Source of the DNA: Bremia lactucae
Lineage: Eukaryota; Oomycota; Peronosporomycetes; Peronosporales; Peronosporaceae
Direction: 5' to 3'
DNA length: 64,000 bases
Assembly: GCF_004359215.1 (NCBI RefSeq)
Contig: NC_090610.1
Location: forward strand, 839,308 to 903,307
Positions 20,635 to 31,016 of the stretch are shown here, piece after piece. Numbering within the stretch: position 1 is the stretch's first letter; the number at the start of each line of letters is the position of its first letter. A program made the translations under genes and the position numbers. The notes beneath the pieces were generated by a model, which saw nothing but the letters and a program-made list of their open reading frames with translations, was not told where the DNA came from and ran no database searches.

Positions 20635-22870
20635 CTATCAGATTAAGTGTATAGGCGCCCCCTCCAGAAGTCTATCTCGCAACGAGTGAAAGGCTCACTC
20701 ATTTGAGTGACCTGAAATGAGAGCAGTCGAACGCATAAGTTTGTACGTAGGCGGGCCAGCCGTTGGAGCCATGCTTTTGAGCTGAACATTATGCGGCAGT
20801 AGCCGAGCTCATACAACTGAACTCTTCGGGGCCAACAAAAGTATCCTTGCTTCGCCAGCAAGGCTCTCAACACGCAGAGGAGTTGAGAGGACAGGGTGCT
20901 CAACAGTTAGAACTGTTGAGACAGCAGCATTTACATGCTGCTAGCGGACCGATGCATTCGCGTCGACCCAAAAGCTTAACGATTGAAATCTCTAAGTTTA
21001 AGGCAGTCGAAAGCGACTCCATTTTAAAATGGTTCGTCGAACAAGACGAGCCACAGAAGCTCGCCACATGGATGGCGATGCGACAAAAGTGATGTTTGGC
21101 ATGTCGAACTTGGCCGGACGTGCTTTTGCTAATAAGTTACTATCAAACCTTTTACAAACGGTAGAAATATTGAAAAATCAAATTCACAAAAATCATAATA
21201 TTTCTGACCACTTTTTCATAAAATTCCGTCACGCACCGAGTACCATCCTGAATAGCCTCCTTGATCGATATTTGCACTATCTTTATTTTACAGAAATCAA
21301 GAACGGCATTTTTGAAATCTTGGGTCTTAGGGCTCGAGCTTCACGACCCATTGGTTTTTGGGTCAGCTGGGGTCTTTAAGACCCGGCTTAGGAAAACATT
21401 TGAGCCGACGTGCCAAATTCAGGGCTCGATCCGAGCTCCTGGATTTGAAGCAGGGCAAGCGTGATCTTCGCACCTATGCCCAACATACACGGCTCCTTGT
21501 AAGTGGTATTGTGAGTCATCCATTAGATAAACAATCACAGGAAATTGTTTTTATAAAGGGCTTGCAGAAGGTCCCGTCAATACTCACCTGTTTTAGCTCA
21601 AACCAGAGACGCTAGATCAAGCGATCTCTGTAGCGGAACAGGAGGACTTCAGCCTGAAACAGGCTTTCATTCAGCTTCGAGCTTCTGTCCTCCGAGACGA
21701 CAAGAAGACGGAGGCCCAGAACCTATGGGGACCTCTCGTATGTAGAGAGCGAGAAACCTAGCTCCTTAAGTTACAAAAGATTGCAAAAATGCAATCTTTG
21801 TCTAAAGACATGGTGCCCCATGCAGAGTGCCTAGAAAACTGAGCGAAACCCCCGCTAGGAATTGCGGAGGACGCGGATCCGACGTCATTACGAAATCGCA
21901 ACGGCGGGGCGAATCGTAGAACGGACGGGATCCGTAGGTGCGGAGCGCCCTACTGACCCGGCAGCGTCAAAAGAATTTGCAGACCTTTGACGAAAGTTGC
22001 TCCTCATACACAAACATTGTGTGTAACTGCACCAGGTGATTAGGTTACCTCATCACCTTAATAATAGTGGCAATATAAATTGCCACTAAAGTCCCTGGTC
22101 GATTGTGGGGCGTCGAACAATTTATTCGGCGTCAATCGCTAGAAGATTGCAAACTAAAAATTCATTGAGCGCGACCTCTAACGATGATGACAGTGCGTCT
22201 AGCAACATGCGCATCTGGAGCAGTAAAGAAAGTGTAGTTGGTATGAAAAAAGGTTAAAGGGTAAACGGTACGGTGAATATTTTATCATACTGGATTCAGA
22301 TGACAAATTTGATGTCATCCTTCGAATATCATGGCTCAGAAAGCATGAGCCATGCTTAAATTGGAAGCATCAATCCTTTATGATGCTTGTCTCTTGTTCA
22401 ATAGATGGTTATCTGATGACCGTGCTGGAGCGCCCACAAGCGAGTGGATGTCCTACTGGTGAGTGCGATGGCCTTACTTGTAGTTCTTGGGTCGTTTGCA
22501 CGACTATGCAAGACCACAGTGTAACTACCCATCACACTGTGGGGCTAGATTTCGACGGCTGCGCACAAGCACAGGCAGCGTCCAAGTTCGATCATTCGAA
22601 TATGTTAAGTGGTAGGAAACAAGGTTGCTTGCGCCGAAAGCAACATCCAAGAATATTTGAAACGCCTGTCTATAAGGGACAGTGCAAAAATACTAGATCG
22701 ACTAATTTAATCGTACAAATCTCGCTGTAATTGCGCAACCACAGCTAGAGGCAATTGGGAAGTTTACTCCCCAGATAAACTTGAGGGAATATGCCCCCTA
22801 GATTCTGCGGGAATAAGTCCCCAGAAACCTTTGTAAAAACGTTCCCAGAGGAAACTAAGACGTTGAACGG
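20635..22870 (+). pseudogene. Gypsy C3 gag-protease region, second copy
   Basis: Repeats 18545-20534 and then continues past the gap point to about 22870 (GCLRRKQHPRIFETP and the protease-to-RT linker). The identical repeat on both sides of a placeholder gap suggests one genomic locus represented twice. The sequence stops at a family C primer binding site and a reverse LTR, without reverse transcriptase. Confidence 0.72.
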
Positions 22871-22873
22871 ACG

Positions 22874-22887
22874 ACGAAGTGCTGCCA
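22874..22887 (-). promoter_or_regulatory. Family C primer binding site, reverse
   Basis: ACGAAGTGCTGCCA is the reverse complement of TGGCAGCACTTCGT, two bases from the LTR that begins at 22890. It shows that the adjoining LTR is the 5' LTR of a minus-strand element whose body has been lost. Confidence 0.55.
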
Positions 22888-22889
22888 GG

Positions 22890-23402
22890 TGTAACGGGGG
22901 GGGGGGCATCTTTTGCAAGTGCTGACAACAGTCTACACTGATTAAAGTGAAAGTTAAGTGCCTCAATTACTTTACGTACACGAGGTCCAGAGGAAGGTTC
23001 TAAGTTGCTAAGAAGTCTTACCTACTAAGGGTATATTCTAATGCTTTAGAACAGAGAAAAAACAAAAACTGTATGAACATATCAAGTTCCTACTCAACGA
23101 TCTTCTATCTACGCACTTTGTATCTTAATGATTAACTATGTGTAGCGCCTATTTCGCACCGCCCAATCGTGTCTCGTAACGATTGGCGGGGGTGATTTCA
23201 ACTTAAATCAACCAACAGAAAAATTCTTGTGTTGTTGCCTTAATATTACCAACATTTGTTAATATTGGAACTATTAAGTCAAAATTTATTAAGGATTATA
23301 ATTTTGTACTTCGTTATTTATTTCCTATAGAAGTAAAATGAATCTCATTGATTATAATGGAAATATAGATAGTAATACTAATGTAACCGCACAGCCGTTA
23401 CA
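22890..23402 (-). repeat. Family C LTR, reverse orientation (513 bp)
   Basis: Runs from TGTAACGGGGG (with a long G run) to ACAGCCGTTACA. It is complete and next to a primer binding site on its left. Confidence 0.8.
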
Positions 23403-23672
23403 AGATCGATACGTTAGTATATATTAATACACTTTTACTTTTTTTTCAATGCCCGTTACAAGATCGATACGTTAGTATATATTAATACACTTTTACTTTT
23501 TTTCAATGCCAAAGCCTTATTATCGATATTAGTAGCTAAGAATTCTTAGTTACTTGTAACCTTCCTCTGCACGTCAGTGTACGTGGAGTAATAGAGGCAC
23601 TTCACCTTTACTGTTTTTAAAGTAGGTTGGTTAGGTACTGTTATCAGTCCTAGCGAAAGGTGTCCCGTTACA
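23403..23672 (+). repeat. Family C LTR, 3' half, with a 58-bp tandem duplication
   Basis: Forward-oriented end of the family C LTR (TAATACACTTTTAC … GCGAAAGGTGTCCCGTTACA). The first 58 bp (from 23395, including the end of the previous LTR) are repeated in tandem from 23453, differing mainly in the length of a T run. Confidence 0.75.
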
Positions 23673-23699
23673 TTGGATGTGATTGATGCGCAACGAGAC

Positions 23700-24181
23700 T
23701 GTAGCGGAGCTACCTCGCTCCTGAAGTCAGAGGCAGACTTTAGACTCAGAGAGTCTCTTAGTTCTATAGAACTAATGGGTCTAAAAAGTCAGGGAGCCGT
23801 ACAAGCTACTTAAGATTGATGAAACCTAGTCCAAGGGATTCAGGGGTTCGTAGAACCAAGTGGCAACTAGTGCCCAAGAGTATATACCTTAGAAAGGCTT
23901 CTATCTCTTACAGATCAATGCGCAAGCCTTAGGAAGGTGATAAACGCTTTAAGATCAAAAGGTGAACTGCACTTTATTGAATATTCAAATCTAAAACCTT
24001 ACCTAGCTAATCTAAAAATAGATTTTGGCCGCCAGATTTATATCTGGCGGCGACCATATTTGTTACCCATAATAAATGGGATTTATGTAACTAACTATTT
24101 TAGCATTAGATAAGAGGGTATTTACCCATAAAGTAAATGTACCACAACAACGGTTCTCCAACCGATGTGTGCCCCATTACA
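23700..24181 (-). repeat. Family D LTR, reverse orientation (482 bp)
   Basis: Starts TGTAGCGGAGCTACC and ends GTGCCCCATTACA. It has the family D hairpin (two 10-bp arms around GCCGCCAGAT) near 24031-24054 and matches 58531-59017 throughout. It is followed by aORF-D sequence, so it is the 3' LTR of a minus-strand element whose pol has been lost. Confidence 0.85.
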
Positions 24182-24302
24182 CCGTCCATCAGACTGTTGA
24201 CACCGGGTGACAACATTCGCTTCATTTCCTCTTTGAGGTAGGAAACTAAACAGCTAACCGTTCGGTTGTGTTTTTCTTTACTTTGTCTCATTACAATCAA
24301 GC

Positions 24303-25175
24303 GTGAGTCACAGACTCTTAGCACCTTCCTCGATGATGAGGGAATGGTGGAATTTGAAAGTCACTCCATCAGAGGAGGAGGAGAAAGTGCATCGGTCTTA
24401 CACGCCTTCTCATCCGGATGAACTTCGGCGGGTCCCGAATCCGTTCCCAGAACGTGGTGTCGCTGATGTCTTAGCTGCATTGAGCAGGACACAGGATCAT
24501 GAGTCCAACATTTTTACGAATCCGCTCAATGAAGAGCAAGAGCGGGCAATTTTTATAGAGGAACAAGCTCGTCGTCGAGATGCCGAGTTAGCGAAAACTA
24601 AAGCTGATTACTAAGAAATATTATTTACATTTTTTTTAAAGTGACTACAGATCCGCCCCACTTAGCGCGGAAGAGCGTCTCAAAGAGATCGCGGGTCACA
24701 GCTTGGCCATCTGGGTCTCAGGTCCCACGGCGAGGACGCCGGAAGGGATCGCTGCTCGCGACGTGCTTCATAAGCGATACCTTACGCCAAAGGTAATGAC
24801 ACGAAGTCAGTAGCTGGCGCATTTCGTGATCAAGCCCGTGAGGCTTCGGTGACATCAATGAGGTAAATTCCGATCGTTTTGTTTCCAAACGAATCAAGAA
24901 GTAAGAACGAAGTCTCATTTGAAAGCTGGGTCCATCGGGCCTGCCGCCTCTGTAAAATATGAAGTTTTAGAGAGTCTGCGGATGTGGCTGATGTTCGCTT
25001 GGAACGGAAGCGTCGCTTCAATTTCGCCAATCTTAAGGCCAAAGACCAGTTACGTTCGGCATTTATGCCAGGAAACGAAGAAAGGCCTAGCCGGTATTTA
25101 AGTGCTTCGGTTGACCGTGCAACCATGAAATAAAGCCGCACTGAGGCTATAGATCCACCTAATTTCACTTATGCG
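24303..25175 (+). pseudogene. Antisense ORF of family D (aORF-D), degenerate copy
   Basis: Clearly related to 59142-60100: shared blocks include NPFPERGVADVLAALSRTQD, NPLNEEQERAIFIEEQA and LKEIAGHSL. It is open only to 24614 (stop after KTKADY) and then continues in broken frames to about 25175. As in the intact copy it lies next to a reverse family D LTR with the same spacing. No ATG is placed like that of the intact copy; a GTG at 24303 matches the upstream extension of the intact frame. Confidence 0.7.
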
Positions 25176-25199
25176 AAAAAAATCGGTATTTTGAACAAA

Positions 25200-26990
25200 A
25201 TCAAAATGGTACGCCAGCTGACAAGCACTTGCTAGCTGCCGCTGATCGTTACGAATACGCGCTACCCAGTTTTCATCGGTCAGTCTTTAATCTATCCTCA
25301 GCGTACTTCAAGTATCTCGTCGTGTCGCCGAGTTGAGCACAGGTATGTCAAAGAAAGTCTCCTTGTGACCGGTTAAATTGAGAAACATCAGTTTGTTTTT
25401 ACTTGGTTGAATTCTCATCCAGCTAATTGACCAAAACGCTACACTATGTCTCGTATGTACGGTAACTGGCGCGCCTCTTGCAGGAAAACTGTTGAGTAGT
25501 CCACAAAAGCCGAAACTTGTGGCGTTCCTCTCCAGCTCGGGGCACGCTAATCCAAATTACTGTCGGATTGCCGTCGATATCCAATGACAACACCTCCGCC
25601 GCTAAAATTAAAAGCAACGGATTTAGCGGACAGCCTTGTCGAAAGCCTGATAGGCCTTTGAGCAATTGTGAAAGCTCGCCATTGGCAACAATTTGAGCTG
25701 TAGTACCATCGTGAATGTTCTAAATTATGGTAGCGAAGGCGTTGTAATGCGACAAATAAAAATCCCGGCTCAAGTAAGAGAATGGATCTGCTCTGCATAT
25801 CCGCAACTGCCGGCTCCTCGGTGCCGTGTCCAGTATTGCTATCATCTTCATAACTGATTTACTCAACTGACGTCCATGCATAAAGTTTTGTTGCGACGCC
25901 CCTATAAGTTCCCTTAAGAACCCCTGCACTCATAACGCAAGAAATTTCGCGAAAATTTGTAGCCTGTCTGAAGTAGAGCTATAGGTCTGTAGTCCATTGC
26001 ATCGTCAGGGTCCCCTTTTTTACGAAGCGGAAGAATAAGCCCTTTTACGAAAGATTGGGGCGGCTTCCTCCCTGAAGTAGCTCGTTGCCAATAGCTTCCA
26101 ATGCAGAAACCATTATTGCCTGCGTATCTTTATAAAAATTATTGTTCAGGCCGCCCCCCTGCCGCTTTGTGCATGTTTAATGCATTTACTGCCTGCTTCA
26201 CTTCCTGTAGTAAAACTTCGCGTAACAACTGCTCGTTGTCCGAAGCAGAGACGCACCTTGGCGCAGGAATTTGGACAAAGGCATCAAATGCGCAAGCCAT
26301 GTGATCCATCTGTAACGGGGTGTATCGCTACATGTAATTAACACTTAAAGGTTGTTAATAAATGTAAAATCTAAAAGGTGGATAATGTTTGGAGGATATT
26401 ACTTTAAATATTAATGTTCAGAAATCTTATCCATAAATAGGTATAAGCCACTATATCTATTAATCCCGCAGAATAATTAACTGTAGATGTAAACAAAAGA
26501 GAGAGACAGATAAGATAAGATTTCAGTTGCATCTTTAGTATTAGCTTATAATTAAGTTAGAGTTAACAGATAGAAAGGAGAGATACTTAATTATATTAAT
26601 ACAGTTTTCATTTAACCCTCTTTAAGTTAGTTGTCGTAAAGAGAAGTCTTCCTCTGCACGTACTAGTGTACGTGAAGTGACGTAAGGCACCACTCGCAAC
26701 TGAAGCAGTGCGAAGTGGACTTGTACTGAAGCAGTACAAGTCATAGGGCCCCGTTACAACATCGGCGTCGGATTATGGTTTGTCCCAAAATAGGCTGCTA
26801 TTCTGACGCAAAACGATCCGCGATCGACATCTCTCTCCGGAAAGCAGCGCCATTGATATGACGAATTGTACTTACCGTCTGGTCACGGTCGTAATTAGAC
26901 ACCCGCTTAAATTCATTCTTAGTTAGTCCGTAGTACGCTGTAGCCGTTGTCCCAGGTTAATTAAGTGTTTTTTCGAGCTTCTTCTACCAT
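25200..26990 (-). pseudogene. LINE (non-LTR retrotransposon) reverse transcriptase, degenerate
   Basis: The minus strand shows the classic order of LINE motifs. Upstream comes TIRHINGAAFRREM with ADRFASE (near 26880-26800), then ALNMHKAAGGRP (near 26190), LPLRKKGDPDDAMDYRPIAL (near 26030-25970), LIGASQQNFMHGRQLSK (near 25900-25850) and [20 protein letters not shown] (25655-25590). The YxDD motif and the regions after it are not intact. Stops occur in every block, so it is a fossil. A solo LTR of family B (26311-26758) is inserted in it, and the LINE reading continues on the other side. Confidence 0.82.
26311..26758 (+). repeat. Solo LTR, family B, inserted in the LINE (448 bp)
   Basis: Runs from TGTAACGGGGTGTATCGC to GGCCCCGTTACA. 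The flanking pentamers CCATC (26306-26310) and ACATC (26759-26763) match at four of five positions, a probable 5-bp target-site duplication. LINE sequence lies on both sides, so this insertion is younger than the LINE. Confidence 0.85.
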
Positions 26991-27082
26991 GACTTCCAAT
27001 AAAATCGTATTTCTTGCAGCGAGCTACGACGGTGGATGGCACATCTTTGAGTCAGTGCGTCAACTTTACTAGGGTAATTTGC

Positions 27083-27292
27083 TTAAGGTACTTTAACTCT
27101 AACATATAAACAAAGTGCTATTCCTTTTTTTGAATCAAAAGCGTTGATATTTAAGTTTAAGTTAACGTCGCCTACTGCTGCTAAACGCATGAATGAGCGG
27201 TGCGCAAGGGATTCGTCTAACTTACAATGCTTCGGCTTGATAATGTGGTGAGCTGTAGTTATGAATGATAATATTTGAAGAAAGGTCATCAT
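27083..27292 (-). CDS. Small unidentified ORF with a hydrophobic N terminus
   Basis: ATG at 27292. The frame begins MMTFLQILSFITTAHHII, which resembles a weak signal peptide, and continues with a hydrophilic region to a stop at 27083. It ends close to a large inverted repeat that begins at 27316. I do not recognise it. It may be a chance frame in AT-rich sequence. Confidence 0.18.
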   Translation of the reverse strand: MMTFLQILSFITTAHHIIKPKHCKLDESLAHRSFMRLAAVGDVNLNLNINAFDSKKGIALCLYVRVKVP

Positions 27293-27315
27293 TTTTGGTA
27301 AATGATATCTAACCA

Positions 27316-27979
27316 ACCAAGCGTTCAGGTTCAGAAGCTGCAGGTAAAAAAATGGTTGCTGATTTTAAAATTAATAGTTAATAATAAAATAGCGAATGTA
27401 GACGTCGATTGTATTTACAGCTGTTACCACACATAGTAAATGCGTAAAGGCCGCATTTGGCTACATATAGAACGGGGCATCGACTTGTACTGTTTCAGTC
27501 AGCACTTCACACGCGCAAAGAGAGAGACAGATAAGACTTTATTACATGTTTTGTATTAGTATATAATTAAGTAAGTATAAATAGATAGAAAACAGAAGAG
27601 CTTTATTATATTTAATACAGTTATCTTTTAACCCTCTTTAAAGCAAGTGTTGTAAAGAGAGTACGTACTAGTGTACGTGAAGTGGCGTGAGGCACCACTC
27701 GCACCAAGGCAGTGCGAAGTGGGCTTGTACTGAAGCAGTACAAGTCGGCGGTATCCCGCTTACAGCATCCATATAAGTTGTTAATTCAAATACGACATCC
27801 TATGTAAGCCTTAAATGCGGCCTTTACTTTGCATTTACGCTGATGGGTGTGGGTAACAGCTGTAAATTACAACTGCGACGATCTACATCTCGCTCATTTT
27901 ATTATTAACTATTAATTTTAAAATCAGCAACCATTTTTTACACCTGCAGCTTCTGAACCTGAACGCTTGGTGTGGCTGA
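27316..27979. repeat. Inverted duplication around a family B LTR remnant
   Basis: The left arm (27316-27506) and right arm (about 27735-27979) are imperfect reverse complements. Both carry the AAGCGTTCAGGTTCAGAAGC block (or its complement) and the block around TTAATAGTTAATAATAAAAT. The innermost part of each arm is the end of a family B LTR (CTTGTACTG). The unpaired middle (27507-27734) is the body of that LTR. The whole can fold into a long stem. Confidence 0.75.
27471..27770 (+). repeat. Family B LTR remnant
   Basis: 27507-27770 matches the 3' two thirds of family B (closest to the reverse copy at 56737-57176) and ends GTATCCCGCTTACA. 27471-27506 is the same LTR end in the opposite orientation, the result of an inverted duplication. 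Confidence 0.7.
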
Positions 27980-28984
27980 GGAGCACATAAAAATTGCAGC
28001 GTAATGTAGCACATTCAAGGATCGTCGGAATTGCTGGAACAAATTGCGATGCACAATATCTGCGGCCAGCTGAAAAAAATTCTGATAAAGTTCGTAGCTT
28101 CAGTCTTATCAGAAACAAAGGAGGGAGGGCTGACTCAAGTTCTAACAAAAGACAACAAAATTTGAAGCTTGTCGCATGCTTCGTTAGAATCGCTATAGGA
28201 TTGTAATCTGCAACACACTATGCTCGGATTTTTAGCGCCGCTCAAATCGAGTTGCACCATATTTCTCTTTTTGAAGCTTCGTCTTGACTCATGACAAACT
28301 GGACCCAGAAAGAAGAAATTACAGAAATGCAGCCTGAAAAAGTCATTAAAAGTTTTCACACAATTAATGCACCGTGATTTTTCCGAGCTGATCTGAAATT
28401 GGGCAGCGATATTCTATAGTAATTTGATTTGCCCCTTAAAGGCATCTCAGTTACTCGGATCAAATAGCTGGTGGTCATTTAAGATGTGCAAATTGGGAAG
28501 CTTTTACTCACTGGAAGCTCACTTTTTTACACCATAGTTACCTAAGAATTGTAGCTCGTATTTTTATTAAATTTTAGGCTATTGAGGCGTGTGCAATCAA
28601 AGAATTATGGGCCCGGTTTGGATCCAAATGGTAAGATTTATGAGTGTGCTTGTCAGCTTGAAGCAAAGTGTACCTTAAGCAAGCTTATTGAAGATGTAGA
28701 ATTGTACTAAAATCTAGTCATGGTTGCTTGGTCGGAAATATTCTATTAATATCCAAAATGGTGGCGGGCAGTCAGATAGAAAACGGCCAGCATTATCCCA
28801 CTGTTGGCATGCTTCAATTCGACCAATCCGATCGTGCCAGATTACGACACCGAACCGCTCGACCCAACCCCTACGAGTTCGCGTAATCGGGGTTGGAGCT
28901 GGCCACACTCACGCTTCACAAAGCGCCATTTTCTTTGCAGACCACGCGTTGCCCTTGTTTTGAGACCCAGACAACTTTGGCAGC
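27980..28984. other. Intergenic region upstream of the kinase gene
   Basis: No repeat or long reading frame is convincing here. Short frames on both strands (for example 28724-28963) lack domain features. A CGCCATTTTCTTT stretch at 28923-28935, about 50 bp before the kinase ATG, loosely resembles the CA(A/T)TTT core element near oomycete transcription starts. That is only a suggestion. Confidence 0.4.
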
Positions 28985-30436
28985 ATGCTTGGTTCAAATC
29001 ATTTAGACATTGATATGCCAAATTTGAAGGATTTCCGCTCTTCTTTCCTCACGACGTCAACAGCATCTTCAGGTGTGAGCAGCGGTGGCATGGAGCCGAC
29101 AATGCTTGACTTGGAAGCGCTGAGCAATTCGCGCTTAAGCAGCCTTTATGGTGCCACGAGTAGTGCTTGTCAGCGCCTTACGATTCTAGAAGAAAATATG
29201 GAGAAGGACGCCTCTTTGCGCTCGCAGAAGGCTATTCAGAAAGAGCTTTTTGAGCTTCACGAAGTGCGCGCTTTAAAGCAGGTACCGTTGCCTGACTGGA
29301 TGAAAATTTTCGTGCCGCGTATTATACGTCTGCAAACTGGTCCAAAGCCGTATATGGAATACGCACGCTCTGAAAAAGGTGTGGTGCGCCAGCGGCAAAC
29401 GATTACTGTGTGGACACGCGTGGATCGCCTTTCAAAGAACCGTTTGTCCATCGACTTTCGAAATCCTGCCGACGTCGAGCGCTCTGCACCGAAGCGTTCT
29501 TCATTGAATTCTCTTGATGCAAGCGATAAAGTTGCACCTGACAAATGGATTCTTAAATTCGAGGCGAAGAATGAGCGCGACAGCTGGGCTAAGCTTGTAC
29601 AGGATGCTACAGATCTACTTGGTTGGATTGCGAAATTTACGCTTGGTAATGTTATGATGGATACGGAAAACTCGTCAGTAGTGGAATGCTCCACGTGGAT
29701 GGATTTAAATCACCCATCCTACGTGATGAAGATTACGGAAGCCTCTACATCGAAGCAGAGCCAGTCGGCTCGCAGCGAGATTGAGATTCAGCGCATGCTA
29801 ACTAATTACTCGAGCCACCCAAACGTTGTTGCACTTTATGACTCGTTCTATCAGAAGGATAGGACTTACTTGGTCATTGAGAACTGTGTCGGTGATGACT
29901 TGTATGAATTTATCAGCCAAAATGGTGCCGTTGACGAGGATGAAGCCAAGACGCTTTTCCACCACATCTCTAGCGCCATCAATCATTGCCACGAGCACGG
30001 CATTGCGCATTTGGACATTAAGCCCGAGAACCTATTTTTCAAAGTATCGTCGACGCAGCTCGAGACTATTAAACTTGGCGACTTTGGCTCAGCAATGCAA
30101 TTAGATAAGTGCGCCGTCAAGAAGGCGGTAAGCTGTACTGTTGGTTACGCAGCGCCCGAAGTGCTGCAGAATCGCCCAATAAGTGCAGCTTCCGACGTCT
30201 TTAGCGCTGGTGCTGTGTTGTACACGATTCTATGCGGGTATTCTCCGTTCAGTGCACCTTCTGAGGAGGAAGTTCTTGAGCGGACAATTTCTTGCGAAGT
30301 TTCTTTCGACGAGCTTGAGTGGTGGCGAATTAGCAAGGAAGCCAAAGATCTCGTTAGGCAGATGCTGCACCCTGAGGCTGAGTTTCGCCCTAGCATGGAG
30401 GATGTGCTGGAGCACGCTTGGTTTTTGAAACAGTGA
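28985..30436 (+). CDS. PH-like domain plus CAMK-type serine/threonine protein kinase
   Basis: Intact intronless gene of 483 codons. The start is the ATG at 28985, because an in-frame TGA lies 26 bp upstream. Residues 1-110 are Ser/Thr-rich with a short helical, possibly coiled-coil part (60-100). Residues about 112-214 fit a pleckstrin-homology-like domain split by a Ser-rich insert and ending KNERDSWAKLVQDATDLLGW. Residues about 216-481 are the kinase: K249 in YVMKI, E265 or E267 in the C helix, HLDIKPEN at 342-349 with D344, DFG at 366-368, APE at 390-392, DVFSAGAVL at 404-412 and R468. The catalytic loop has Leu in place of the usual Arg of HRD. The ATP-binding loop (LGNVMMDTENSS) lacks the normal glycine spacing. 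These changes could alter regulation without abolishing activity, since all key catalytic residues remain. PH domains usually bring kinases to membranes or partners. Confidence 0.92.
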   Translation: MLGSNHLDIDMPNLKDFRSSFLTTSTASSGVSSGGMEPTMLDLEALSNSRLSSLYGATSSACQRLTILEENMEKDASLRSQKAIQKELFELHEVRALKQVPLPDWMKIFVPRIIRLQTGPKPYMEYARSEKGVVRQRQTITVWTRVDRLSKNRLSIDFRNPADVERSAPKRSSLNSLDASDKVAPDKWILKFEAKNERDSWAKLVQDATDLLGWIAKFTLGNVMMDTENSSVVECSTWMDLNHPSYVMKITEASTSKQSQSARSEIEIQRMLTNYSSHPNVVALYDSFYQKDRTYLVIENCVGDDLYEFISQNGAVDEDEAKTLFHHISSAINHCHEHGIAHLDIKPENLFFKVSSTQLETIKLGDFGSAMQLDKCAVKKAVSCTVGYAAPEVLQNRPISAASDVFSAGAVLYTILCGYSPFSAPSEEEVLERTISCEVSFDELEWWRISKEAKDLVRQMLHPEAEFRPSMEDVLEHAWFLKQ

Positions 30437-30961
30437 TAGCATTTATTAGCTGACTTATTTAAGACACGAATTTACAAGCCGAGTGCGAACTTGTCACACA
30501 GTACTTACCATGCACAGCTGATTGAAAAGCTCAAAGAATTGATTTTTGGCGTGGAGGACAGCTTTCGCACGACATGATGGATTATCCAGTACAGTAGCAC
30601 GATAAACGACCAAAACTGTTAGTTACCACTTTTAGTAATCGAATCGGCTAACGAACCCGCGACCTGATTTTTCGCACCCTTGTGGCTTTTCTGCGTGTTA
30701 GCCTGAACGGGTGCATGCAAAAAATCTATTTCCGCAAATGCCAACAGTGTACATGCCTAAGGACATATTGTAATTATACCGATTGGGTTTTAATTTAAAT
30801 ATTTGGGAAAAGCTAAACTTTAATCCTGATAACAATATTATTCTCAATAATCAACAAAAATAAGAAAGTATAAAATTAGCGAATAGACCCGACCCAAGTT
30901 TGATGTATTTTAATTAGCTATAAATACTATTGTTTGTAGCTGAGGTTGGGTCTAGACAATC
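30437..30961. other. Region downstream of the kinase gene
   Basis: No gene is seen. A 71-bp stretch at 30884-30954 starts TAGACCCGACC and ends GGTTGGGTCTA, a short inverted repeat that may be a small non-autonomous element or only a stem. Confidence 0.4.
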
Positions 30962-31016
30962 TGTAACGAGGCACCCTTTGCCAGTACTGATAACAGTGCT
31001 TCAACCTACACTGATT
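30962..31016 (-). repeat. Family C LTR fragment (55 bp)
   Basis: TGTAACGAGGCACCCTTTGC … CTACACTGATT matches the end of the family C LTR. It is cut at 31016, where C4 integrase begins. Confidence 0.75.

Noticed and set aside
27083..27292. RxLR- or Crinkler-type secreted effector
   Set aside because: There is a weak hydrophobic N terminus but no RxLR, dEER or LFLAK motif. It is kept only as a low-confidence ORF.
28724..28963. Upstream exon or upstream ORF of the kinase gene
   Set aside because: The frame has an in-frame stop before the kinase start and no domain or splice evidence; the kinase is complete without it.
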